Positions 1-6,762 of a stretch of 64,000 nucleotides of DNA are shown in pieces. The position numbers and the translations under genes are program-made. Location: assembly GCF_020423045.1 (NCBI RefSeq), contig NZ_CP081943.1, positions 2,480,001-2,544,000 of the forward strand. The letters run 5' to 3'. Position 1 is the stretch's first letter; each line of letters starts with the position of its first letter. The stretch comes from Pseudomonas sp. MM213. GTDB lineage: Bacteria > Pseudomonadota > Gammaproteobacteria > Pseudomonadales > Pseudomonadaceae. The notes beneath the pieces are model-generated. The model saw only the letters and a list, made by a program, of their open reading frames with translations, made no database searches and was not told the DNA's origin.

Positions 1-385
1 TCAGTTGCTCGATCTCAACCCACAGCGCAGAGAAATGCACGCAGCGATTGATTGCCAGCGCAGCGATACCGTTTGCCCGGGCTTTCTGCGCCAACAACGG
101 CAGCCCCGCCTGGAACGCCAATTGTGAAAAACCACCCGCCGCGTCCACGCGCACGATCGAAGGCGCTTGATCGATGACCTGCGGCTCGGCATCGGCCGCC
201 ACTTTGCCTGCCCTGAGTGAGTTGACGCAGCCCAGGATCCGATACAAACCATGGGAGGCGCAGCCATCGCGCTCGCCGGCAATCACTGTGGCTGTCACCG
301 CCTGAGCGTGGGCAAGGTTGAAACCGTTGTGCAGCAAGATCGATTCGGCCAGCTCGCGAGCTTCGGCCAGGGACAGACGGATCAT
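1..385 (-). CDS. dpkA: Delta1-piperideine-2-carboxylate/pyrroline-2-carboxylate reductase, N-terminal part (Ldh2/DpkA family)
   Basis: The first 128 codons of a minus-strand gene that leaves the window at position 1. Translation starts MIRLSLAEAREL and contains GERDGCASHGLYR, VRVDAAGGF and HFSALW, which match the N-terminal region of the Ldh2/DpkA family of NAD(P)H-dependent imine and 2-oxoacid reductases. DpkA members reduce the cyclic imines formed during D-lysine and D-proline/hydroxyproline catabolism. The start is supported by a strong AAGGAGGTG ribosome binding site seven bases or so upstream. The family assignment is firm; the exact substrate (cyclic imine rather than malate, lactate or ureidoglycolate) is inferred from the HFSALW region and cannot be settled without the missing C-terminal half. 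Confidence 0.75.
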   Translation of the reverse strand, partial: MIRLSLAEARELAESILLHNGFNLAHAQAVTATVIAGERDGCASHGLYRILGCVNSLRAGKVAADAEPQVIDQAPSIVRVDAAGGFSQLAFQAGLPLLAQKARANGIAALAINRCVHFSALWVEIEQL

Positions 386-649
386 AATCACCTCCTTGAA
401 CAGACCGTCCAGCCTGACCCGTTCCAGCCGTCACGGCTTGATCGCTTTAGGCCGACGCCATGACGAATTCGGCACATATGGATCATTGCGATGCGTCTTT
501 GCATTGGTTCGGCATCGTCGGCCATCATTCGCTGCAAAACCGCAAAAAAATCAAAAAAACCGCCCCTCAACGCGTTGTTTTACCGTAGCCTCGTCCCCCA
601 TCCTGAACGCCAATCTTGAACCCTGCACACGGCCACTAACTGTTTTCCC
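386..649. other. Divergent promoter region between dpkA and the nitrilase-like gene
   Basis: This 264-bp gap separates two divergent genes and must hold both promoters. It contains A-tracts near 544-560. I see no convincing ORF, strong dyad or terminator in it. Confidence 0.4.
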
Positions 650-1780
650 ATGCGCAAACTTCTGTACCTGACTTTCTCCATGGCATTGATTGCCGCCCTG
701 ACGACCTACGCCATGTGGGCCGCGGATCGTCCGGCGGGTCATTACCTGTCGGACTTGCGCATCGATCTCGCCATCGATCAGGGAACGCCTGCCGATCGTG
801 GCAACCTGCTGGGTATCCAGCCCGAACTGTTTCCCACCGACTACCAAAGCACCGAACGCTTGCACCGCAAACTCGCGGCCTATTTGCAGAAAGCCCAGGA
901 ACAGGGGCTGCTGAATGAAAAAACCATCGTGGTGCTGCCCGAACATGTCGGCACCTGGCTGATGGTCAGCGGCGAGAAAGACGAGTTGTATCAAGCCACC
1001 ACGCTCAAGGAAGCCATGAACTGGCTGGCGGTGAGCAACCCGTTGAAGTTCATCCGCGCGCTGATCGGCGCCAAGGGTGACAACCGCCTCGACGATGCGC
1101 ACCTGCGCATGAAAGCCAAGAGCATGGCCAAGGATTACCAGGCCCTGTTTGGTGGGCTGGCAAAGGAATTTCACGTGACGCTCGTGGCGGGCTCCATCGT
1201 GCTGCCCGAGCCGAGCATCATCGACGGCACGCTGAAAATCGGTCGCGGTGCGCTGTACAACAGCAGCGTGGTGTTCGGCCGCGACGGGCTGCCGATTGGC
1301 CAGCCACAACGCCAGATGCACCCGATCGTCGATGAAAGCGATGTGATCCAGGCCAATGGCGAACACACGCTCAATGTCGTCGACACCCCGGCCGGACGCC
1401 TGGGTGTGTTGATCGGCAGCGACAGCTGGTACCCGGACAACTACCGCCAACTCGACGATCAGGGCGCGCAACTGGTCGCGGTCCCGGCGTTCGTCATCGG
1501 TCGCGGCGCCTGGGACAAGCCATGGCGCGGCTACAAGGGTCTGTCGGCGCCCGATTCCGTCAGCCTCAAGGCTGGCGAACTGAGCGAGGGTCAAGCCTGG
1601 CACCGCCTGACGCTGACCGCTCAACCGCCCGCCAGCCAGGCCATCGCCGGCATGAGCGTATTCCTGCGCGGGCAGTTCTGGGATCAGGGCAGCGCCGGGC
1701 AAAGTTTTCTCAGCAGCAACGGGCAGCATTTCGCCGGTGGAAACTTCCGTGGCGCGCGTTTGCTGAACCTTTGGTTGTAA
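650..1780 (+). CDS. Membrane-anchored carbon-nitrogen hydrolase (nitrilase) homologue, probably catalytically inactive
   Basis: A 376-residue protein with an N-terminal hydrophobic segment (residues 3-24) followed by a nitrilase-superfamily fold. The catalytic glutamate is present (LPEHVGTW, E98). The region that normally reads R-K-x-H-L around the catalytic lysine reads RQMHP (Q222), and the nucleophile motif, normally I-C-x-[DE]-x-x-[FY]-P, reads LIGSDSWYP with glycine at 256. Two of the three members of the Glu-Lys-Cys triad are therefore replaced, so amidase or nitrilase chemistry is unlikely. The downstream AraC-type gene starts 3 bp after the stop codon, so the two are probably co-transcribed. 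A structural or sensory role is inference. Confidence 0.8.
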   Translation: MRKLLYLTFSMALIAALTTYAMWAADRPAGHYLSDLRIDLAIDQGTPADRGNLLGIQPELFPTDYQSTERLHRKLAAYLQKAQEQGLLNEKTIVVLPEHVGTWLMVSGEKDELYQATTLKEAMNWLAVSNPLKFIRALIGAKGDNRLDDAHLRMKAKSMAKDYQALFGGLAKEFHVTLVAGSIVLPEPSIIDGTLKIGRGALYNSSVVFGRDGLPIGQPQRQMHPIVDESDVIQANGEHTLNVVDTPAGRLGVLIGSDSWYPDNYRQLDDQGAQLVAVPAFVIGRGAWDKPWRGYKGLSAPDSVSLKAGELSEGQAWHRLTLTAQPPASQAIAGMSVFLRGQFWDQGSAGQSFLSSNGQHFAGGNFRGARLLNLWL

Positions 1781-1783
1781 ACC

Positions 1784-2824
1784 ATGAAACCGTTGCCGAT
1801 GCGTCTGGGCGATCTGTCGGTGGGCTTTGTTCATAGCCTGGCCGACGCGGTGCGCAGTCACGGCATTGATCCCCAGCCCCTGCTCGACCAGTATGGCCTG
1901 GACCCCGCCCGGCTTGGCGAAGCCTGCGCCCGGCTGTCGATCCCGCGCTACATGCGCCTGGGCCACGGCGCCATCCAACTGACCGCCGACCCGGCACTGG
2001 GTTTACGCATGGGCCAACTCAGTCGCCTGAGCCAGGCCGGCCTCGCCGGGGTTACCGCCGCGCAGGCACCGACAGTACGCGAAGCGGCGCGCTGTCTGAT
2101 TCGCTTCGAAGCCTTGTACGGCTCCAACTATCGCGGTCAATCGAGTTTCCACGAAGATGCCCAAGGCGCGTGGCTGCGGTTCTATTCCATCAGCCCTTAC
2201 AACGCCTATAACCGCTTCGTGGTGGATTCGATCATCGCCGGCTGGTTGCAACAATTGTCCAGCGTCAGCCCTGTTCCCCTGAGCGCTGAGCGCATCGAGA
2301 TCGAGTTCGACGAGCCGGATTACCGGGACGCTTATGCGGTGCTGGGCGATTGCCCGATCCAGTTTGGCGCCGAGCAGAACCAACTGCGCCTGAGTCTGGC
2401 CAGCCTCGCTCAGCGCAACCCGCTGCACTGCCCGAGTACGTGGCGACACCTGCTGCAATTGTGTGAACGGGAACTGGAACAACTGACACGCACCCGCAGC
2501 CTGCGTGAACGCATCATTCAGTTACTGGGGCCGTTGCTCAATGGTGGCCGGGAACCCGACCTGGAAGAAGTGGCGGCACGCCTGAAGCTGCCTACCTGGA
2601 CCTTGCGCCGCAAACTCACCGAGGAAGGCACGCAGTTTCGTGCAATTCTCAACGACACTCGTCGCGACCTGGCCATGACCTACATTCGTGACACCGAACT
2701 GGCGTTCGGTGAAATCGCCTACCTGCTGGGCTTTGCCTCAGCCGAAGCGTTTCAACGTGCTTTCAAACGCTGGAGCGGTCAGACACCCGGCGAGTTTCGC
2801 CGCAGTCACCGCCAGTCGGCCTGA
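1784..2824 (+). CDS. AraC-family transcriptional regulator with N-terminal Arabinose_bd-type domain
   Basis: A 346-residue protein of the OruR/ArgR-like AraC class. Residues about 20-205 form the effector-binding domain (PRYMRLGHGAIQLTADPALG, then the ALYGSNYRG region). Residues about 245-340 hold two helix-turn-helix motifs: LEEVAARLKLPTWTLRRKL, then FGEIAYLLGFASAEAFQRAF followed by the family signature GQTPGEFRR. It is placed 3 bp after the nitrilase-like gene on the same strand, so its likely targets are that gene and neighbouring metabolic genes. The effector is unknown. Confidence 0.9.
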   Translation: MKPLPMRLGDLSVGFVHSLADAVRSHGIDPQPLLDQYGLDPARLGEACARLSIPRYMRLGHGAIQLTADPALGLRMGQLSRLSQAGLAGVTAAQAPTVREAARCLIRFEALYGSNYRGQSSFHEDAQGAWLRFYSISPYNAYNRFVVDSIIAGWLQQLSSVSPVPLSAERIEIEFDEPDYRDAYAVLGDCPIQFGAEQNQLRLSLASLAQRNPLHCPSTWRHLLQLCERELEQLTRTRSLRERIIQLLGPLLNGGREPDLEEVAARLKLPTWTLRRKLTEEGTQFRAILNDTRRDLAMTYIRDTELAFGEIAYLLGFASAEAFQRAFKRWSGQTPGEFRRSHRQSA

Positions 2825-2827
2825 CGC

Positions 2828-2914
2828 TTACAGCTCGGTAGCGTCTTCAGCCGGTTCCAGCGGGTCCAGTTCAAAGGCCTGGAACTCGAGCAGCTCTTCT
2901 TGATAATCGTCCAT
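2828..2914 (-). CDS. 28-residue highly acidic peptide
   Basis: A very short ORF whose translation begins MDDYQEELLEFQAFELDP and ends AEDATEL. Eleven of 28 residues are Asp or Glu and none is Lys or Arg. A GGGGG-type ribosome binding site lies about eight bases before the ATG. It sits convergent to the AraC gene, 3 bp from its stop. Codon use and the strong RBS suggest a real gene, but I recognise no characterised family and the function is unknown. An FNR/ANR-like box lies about 190 bp upstream. Confidence 0.6.
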   Translation of the reverse strand: MDDYQEELLEFQAFELDPLEPAEDATEL

Positions 2915-3099
2915 TTTGAATCCCCCATCGCTCGTTGAAAAAACGCTTGAATAAATGACCTGCACCTTGAGCATAAAGTGCCCGCGTGAAAGAAAAATGA
3001 CGCAGGCACGACACTCCGTCGCTACTGAATAAAACGTAGCAGGTGGTCAGGAATTTATCACAGGATTTTTCGATGCAGGCCATCGGAATGTGGCCTGGG

Positions 3100-3113
3100 T
3101 TGACGCGGATCAA
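3100..3113 (-). promoter_or_regulatory. Candidate ANR/FNR box upstream of the 28-residue peptide
   Basis: TTGAC-GCGG-ATCAA on the plus strand (TTGAT-CCGC-GTCAA on the minus strand) matches the FNR/ANR consensus TTGAT-N4-ATCAA at 9 of 10 positions. It lies between the DUF2242 gene and the peptide gene and could drive the minus-strand peptide. I could not place a convincing -10 at the canonical 41.5-bp spacing, so this is a candidate only. Confidence 0.4.
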
Positions 3114-3173
3114 ACTTGAACACGATTCCGGGATCGACAGGCTGCGAGCCGATCCCGGAACGTCAGTCACCGA

Positions 3174-4007
3174 TTATTGGCTGGTCACAGGCATGGCAGG
3201 AATCGGTTCGCTCGGAGGAGGCAAATTCGACTGCGCCGGTGGCGTGACATTTTCCGTCGACGGTGCCACCGATTCAGCGTTCTCGACCGGTGCAACCGGT
3301 GCAGGCTCAGGTGGCGGTGCAACCGGTTCCGCAGCAGGTGCCGGCGCAGGCTCGGCTGCCGGAGCTGGAGCTGGAGCTGATTGAGCGGCAGAGGCCGGCT
3401 CAGGCGCCGGTGCGGCCTTGGCTTCAGGCACGCCCAGATCGGTTTTCGGCTTTTCGACGATGTGCGCGGCTTTTTTTGCTTCCGGCGGCAGGAACAACTC
3501 CACCAGGGCGAAGAAACGCTCGTAGAACTTAGCCGACGAGACGGTTTCGCTGGCGACCTTGACCATCGAGTCGTCGGACGAGCCGATCGGCATCGATACC
3601 GAACCCAACACACCGACACCGAGGCTCGCGGAGTTGTTGGTCTTCTTCAGCGCATAGCGATCCTGCAAGGCGTTGGCGAACATGGTCGCGTGATGGCCTT
3701 CGCTGCCATCATCGGCACAGACCACACTGAAGCTGATCTCCATGTGGGTCTCGCCGGTCTGCTGGAAGCTCTTGTGACCACTGATCAGCTTCGGGTCGTT
3801 GCTGGTGATGATGTAACCCTGGCTGAGCAACGCGCGACGGGCGGCTTCGCAGGATTGCGCATCGGTGACCGGGTAATTGCGCGAAAAGGTTCCGGAGTCG
3901 TCGAAGTTCTCATGCTCATAGATCGGGGCTTTTTTCGAAGAGCAACCGGCCGCGACGGCCAGCACCAACGCCAGCCCGACAACCCGCACGGGAAATGATT
4001 TAAACAT
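3174..4007 (-). CDS. DUF2242 domain lipoprotein with Ala/Pro-rich tail
   Basis: A 277-residue protein with a lipoprotein signal peptide (lipobox VAAGC, Cys22), placing it in the cell envelope. Residues about 30-185 form the DUF2242 domain (FDDSGTFSRNYP near the start, SSAKFYERFFALVE near the end). The last 90 residues are low-complexity, rich in Ala, Pro and Glu, typical of a flexible linker in the periplasm. The biochemical role of DUF2242 is not established. The A/P/E tail is GC-rich and repetitive at DNA level. Confidence 0.85.
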   Translation of the reverse strand: MFKSFPVRVVGLALVLAVAAGCSSKKAPIYEHENFDDSGTFSRNYPVTDAQSCEAARRALLSQGYIITSNDPKLISGHKSFQQTGETHMEISFSVVCADDGSEGHHATMFANALQDRYALKKTNNSASLGVGVLGSVSMPIGSSDDSMVKVASETVSSAKFYERFFALVELFLPPEAKKAAHIVEKPKTDLGVPEAKAAPAPEPASAAQSAPAPAPAAEPAPAPAAEPVAPPPEPAPVAPVENAESVAPSTENVTPPAQSNLPPPSEPIPAMPVTSQ

Positions 4008-4181
4008 TGAGCATCCTGAGAAAAACGGTCCGGGGCGTATTGTGCAACAGATCGATGCTTAGCGTCGCATCGATTAGTGTCTTGAAACAGTTACAAGTGT
4101 AATGACTGCCATTTACAGGAAAAAGTCGCCCGGAAAAACCTCAGCCGACGGACAGCCCCTGCCCGCTTTTTCTGTGCCCAC

Positions 4182-4211
4182 AAAAAACCCCGGCGGTTTG
4201 GCCGGGGTCTT
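4182..4211 (-). terminator. Rho-independent terminator of ppiD
   Basis: On the minus strand a GACCCCGGCC/GCCGGGGT stem with an AAAC-containing loop is followed by TTTTTT. It lies about 25 bp after the ppiD stop codon. Confidence 0.85.
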
Positions 4212-4237
4212 TGTGTCGCGGGAAACTCAGTCAGGCA

Positions 4238-6109
4238 TCAGAAACGCTTGATGTCCGCTTCGGCTTCCAACTGCTTGCGGTAGGCCGCAAAGTCTTGCTG
4301 GCCAATACGCGAGGCGAGGAAGCGACGGTATTGAGCCTTCTCTTCGTCGGTCGGCGCAGCGGCTTCGTTGACGCCGTTCAGACGCACGATCACCAGGCTA
4401 CCATCGGCCAGGGTCACGCTGCTGAAGGTCGGTTTGTCTTTGGCAACCGGCTTCGGCATGCGGAACAACGCTTGCAGCACAGTCGGGTCGATCCCTTCCT
4501 GAGCGCGATTCGCCGCAGCGGTGACTTTCCAGCTCTGACCATCAATCGCCTTGTCCAGCGGCGTCTTGCCCTCGCGCAGGCCGGCAATCAGCTCATCAGC
4601 CTTGGTCTTGGCGGCAGCACTGGCGTGCTCCTTGGCCAATTGCCCGCGGATGGCGGCAGAGACGCTTTCCAGCGGCAGTTGCGCAGGCTTCAGGTGTTCC
4701 TTGGCACGCAACACGATCACGGTTTCCGGATCGAGTTCGATGGCGGTGCTGTTGGCACCCTCATCCAGCACTTCAGGACTGAACGCGGCAGCGATCACCG
4801 CACGGTTGGCTGCAACGCCGTCGCCACCTTCCCGGCCGAACGGCTTGGAGGTGTGAACGGTCAGTTTCAGGTCCTGTGCCGGCTGGGCCAGATCGGAAGA
4901 TTCGAACGACGAGTCTTCCAGTTGCTTGGTCGCCTCGACGAAACGCTGCTCGACCTGCTGGGTTTTCAGCTCGCGGGTCAGCTTGTCTTTCAGGCTGGCG
5001 AGGGTCGGAACTTCCGGCGCCTCGACACCCAACAGCTTGATCAGGTGGAAGCCGAAATCAGTACGAACCGGGGCCGAAACCTGGTCCTTGGCCAACGCAT
5101 ACAGCGCGGTTTCGAACGCTGGATCGTAGACGCCAGGGCCTGCGTAACCGAGGTCACCACCGTTGTTCGCCGAACCTGGATCCTGGGAGAACTCCTTGGC
5201 CAGGGCCTCGAACTTCTCGCCTTTGGCCAGACGGGCCTGAACTTCTTCGATCTTGGCCTTGGCTTGCGCCTCGGTCACCTTGCCGTTCACTTCGATCAGA
5301 ATGTGCGCCGCCCGACGTTGCTCGGACAGGTTGGCGATTTCTTTCTGATACGCCGCTTGCAGGTCTTCGTCTTTCACCGCGACCTGATCAAAGAAGGAAG
5401 ACTTCTTCAACTCGAGGTAATCGATGATCACCTGATCCGGCGTCATGAATTCCTTGGCGTGTTCGTCGTAGTAGGCCTTGACCTCATCGTCGGTCAGCTT
5501 CACAGCCGCCGGGTCAGCCTTGACGTTCAGGGTAGCGAAGTCGCGGGTCTGTTTTTCCAGACGGGCGAAGGCCAGCACCTGTGCGTCGGTGACGAAACCG
5601 CTACCAGCCAGGCCAGCGCGCAGTTGGCCGATCAGCATTTCCTGAGCCAGCATCTGGCGGAATTGCATGCGGCTGTAGCCGAGCTGACGAATAACCTGAT
5701 CGAAACGCTCGGAGCTGAACTTGCCGTCCACCTGGAACTCAGGGGTTTGCAGGATCACTTGGTCCAAAGCCGCTTCGGAAAAAGCGAATTTCGAGTTTTC
5801 TGCGCCTTGCAGCAGCAGCTTGCGGTCGATCAAGCCTTTGAGGGCCGATTCGCGCAGCATTTTTTCGTCGAGCAAGGAAGCATCGAAATCCTTGCCCAGC
5901 TGTTGCATGAGTTGACGGCGTTGCATATCGACCGCCTGGCTCAGCTCGTTCTGGCTGATTTCTTCGCCGTTGACCTTGGCCGCATCGTTACGATGGGTGG
6001 TGGCCTGAAAAATGGCGTCGAAACCGGTCAAAGCCATCAGTGCAACGATGACCCCGATAATGGTCTTGGCAATCCAGCCTTGTGAATTGTCCCTGATATT
6101 CTGCAGCAT
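4238..6109 (-). CDS. ppiD: Periplasmic folding chaperone PpiD (SurA_N and parvulin domains)
   Basis: A 623-residue inner-membrane-anchored periplasmic chaperone that meets outer-membrane and secreted proteins at the Sec exit. It starts MLQNIRDNSQGWIAKTIIG, with one N-terminal membrane helix (about residues 15-35), followed by a SurA_N-type chaperone segment and a parvulin domain at about 265-360 (AAHILIEV, DPGSANNGGDLGY, FGFHLIKLLG). Length matches the family. It follows hupB on the same strand, as in other pseudomonads, but a terminator and a tRNA relic separate them, so it probably has its own promoter. Confidence 0.95.
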   Translation of the reverse strand: MLQNIRDNSQGWIAKTIIGVIVALMALTGFDAIFQATTHRNDAAKVNGEEISQNELSQAVDMQRRQLMQQLGKDFDASLLDEKMLRESALKGLIDRKLLLQGAENSKFAFSEAALDQVILQTPEFQVDGKFSSERFDQVIRQLGYSRMQFRQMLAQEMLIGQLRAGLAGSGFVTDAQVLAFARLEKQTRDFATLNVKADPAAVKLTDDEVKAYYDEHAKEFMTPDQVIIDYLELKKSSFFDQVAVKDEDLQAAYQKEIANLSEQRRAAHILIEVNGKVTEAQAKAKIEEVQARLAKGEKFEALAKEFSQDPGSANNGGDLGYAGPGVYDPAFETALYALAKDQVSAPVRTDFGFHLIKLLGVEAPEVPTLASLKDKLTRELKTQQVEQRFVEATKQLEDSSFESSDLAQPAQDLKLTVHTSKPFGREGGDGVAANRAVIAAAFSPEVLDEGANSTAIELDPETVIVLRAKEHLKPAQLPLESVSAAIRGQLAKEHASAAAKTKADELIAGLREGKTPLDKAIDGQSWKVTAAANRAQEGIDPTVLQALFRMPKPVAKDKPTFSSVTLADGSLVIVRLNGVNEAAAPTDEEKAQYRRFLASRIGQQDFAAYRKQLEAEADIKRF

Positions 6110-6173
6110 GCGTCCCCCAGAAACGGTTGAACTTCAAAATTAGGCAACCGTGGAGCGTGGGTAGAATCCGGAT

Positions 6174-6205
6174 AGAAGAAAGGCGCATCCGAGGATGCGC
6201 CTTCT
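6174..6205 (-). terminator. Terminator between hupB/tRNA-like relic and ppiD
   Basis: On the minus strand AAGGCGCATCC-TC-GGATGCGCCTT forms an 11-bp stem followed by a short TCTTC stretch. It lies immediately 3' of the tRNA-like sequence and would end its transcript. Confidence 0.75.
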
Positions 6206-6211
6206 CGTAAC

Positions 6212-6289
6212 TGGCGGAGCGGACCAAGGGTTCGAACTTGCGACCCTCGGTGTCTCGGACCGGCAACTTGCCGACTGGACTACCGCTCC
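6212..6289 (-). pseudogene. Degenerate tRNA-Asp-like sequence (anticodon-loop position reads GAG)
   Basis: The minus strand reads GGAGCGGTAGT-CAGTCGG at the 5' end and CCGCTCC-G-CCA at the 3' end, which is the tRNA-Asp(GUC) acceptor arm and D-arm start of pseudomonads. The 7-bp acceptor stem is perfect and the variable-region GGGTCGC is kept. The anticodon arm retains 4 of 5 pairs, but the loop reads CCGAGAC, giving GAG at the anticodon position and C instead of the invariant U33. The T-arm is broken: its loop has 8 bases and there is an extra base before the acceptor. It is best read as a decayed tRNA-Asp copy; an RNA with another role is possible. Confidence 0.65.
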
Positions 6290-6342
6290 GCTGCCAGGTC
6301 AGGCATGACCCCGACCCGGATAGGCAAAAACCTGAATCGAAC

Positions 6343-6615
6343 TTAGTTGACAGCTTCTTTCAGTGCTTTACCGGCTTTGAAACCTGGTTTTTTGGCTGCT
6401 GCGATTTCCAGTGTCTTACCGGTCTGTGGGTTACGACCAATGCGAGCTGGACGATCAGTCACGGAGAAAGTACCGAAACCAACCAGAACAACAGAGTCGC
6501 CAGCCTTGAGAGCGCCAGTGACGGATTCGATTACAGCGTCCAGCGCACGGCCAGCAGCAGCTTTCGGGATATCAGCGGATGCAGCGATAGCATCAATCAG
6601 TTCCGACTTGTTCAC
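6343..6615 (-). CDS. hupB: DNA-binding protein HU-beta
   Basis: A 90-residue HU/IHF-family nucleoid protein that binds and bends DNA as a dimer. It starts with GTG (translated as M) after an AAGGGGA ribosome binding site. N-terminal helices carry [18 protein letters not shown]; the signature [18 protein letters not shown] and the DNA-binding arm [16 protein letters not shown] are intact. It lies downstream of lon, on the same strand, in the conserved lon-hupB-ppiD order. Confidence 0.97.
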   Translation of the reverse strand: MNKSELIDAIAASADIPKAAAGRALDAVIESVTGALKAGDSVVLVGFGTFSVTDRPARIGRNPQTGKTLEIAAAKKPGFKAGKALKEAVN

Positions 6616-6762
6616 TCTAAGTCCCCTTATATCTATTTGAGTATGATTCTAAGTTTTTTGGTGAAAGCAAAAACGAGTGCTGAATGGCCTACAGACACTT
6701 AAGAGCCGCTTTATAACAAGGGCTCTAAAAAGCTGTCAACAAGCCCTCCAGGCAAATGCGTA

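Noticed and set aside
551..1978. 475-codon minus-strand ORF across the nitrilase-like gene
   Set aside because: Gln/His/Arg-rich translation typical of antisense to a GC-rich gene; no start signal.
4211..6085. Long plus-strand ORF (about 620 codons) opposite ppiD
   Set aside because: It is the high-GC antisense shadow of ppiD, lacks a ribosome binding site and encodes no recognisable domain.
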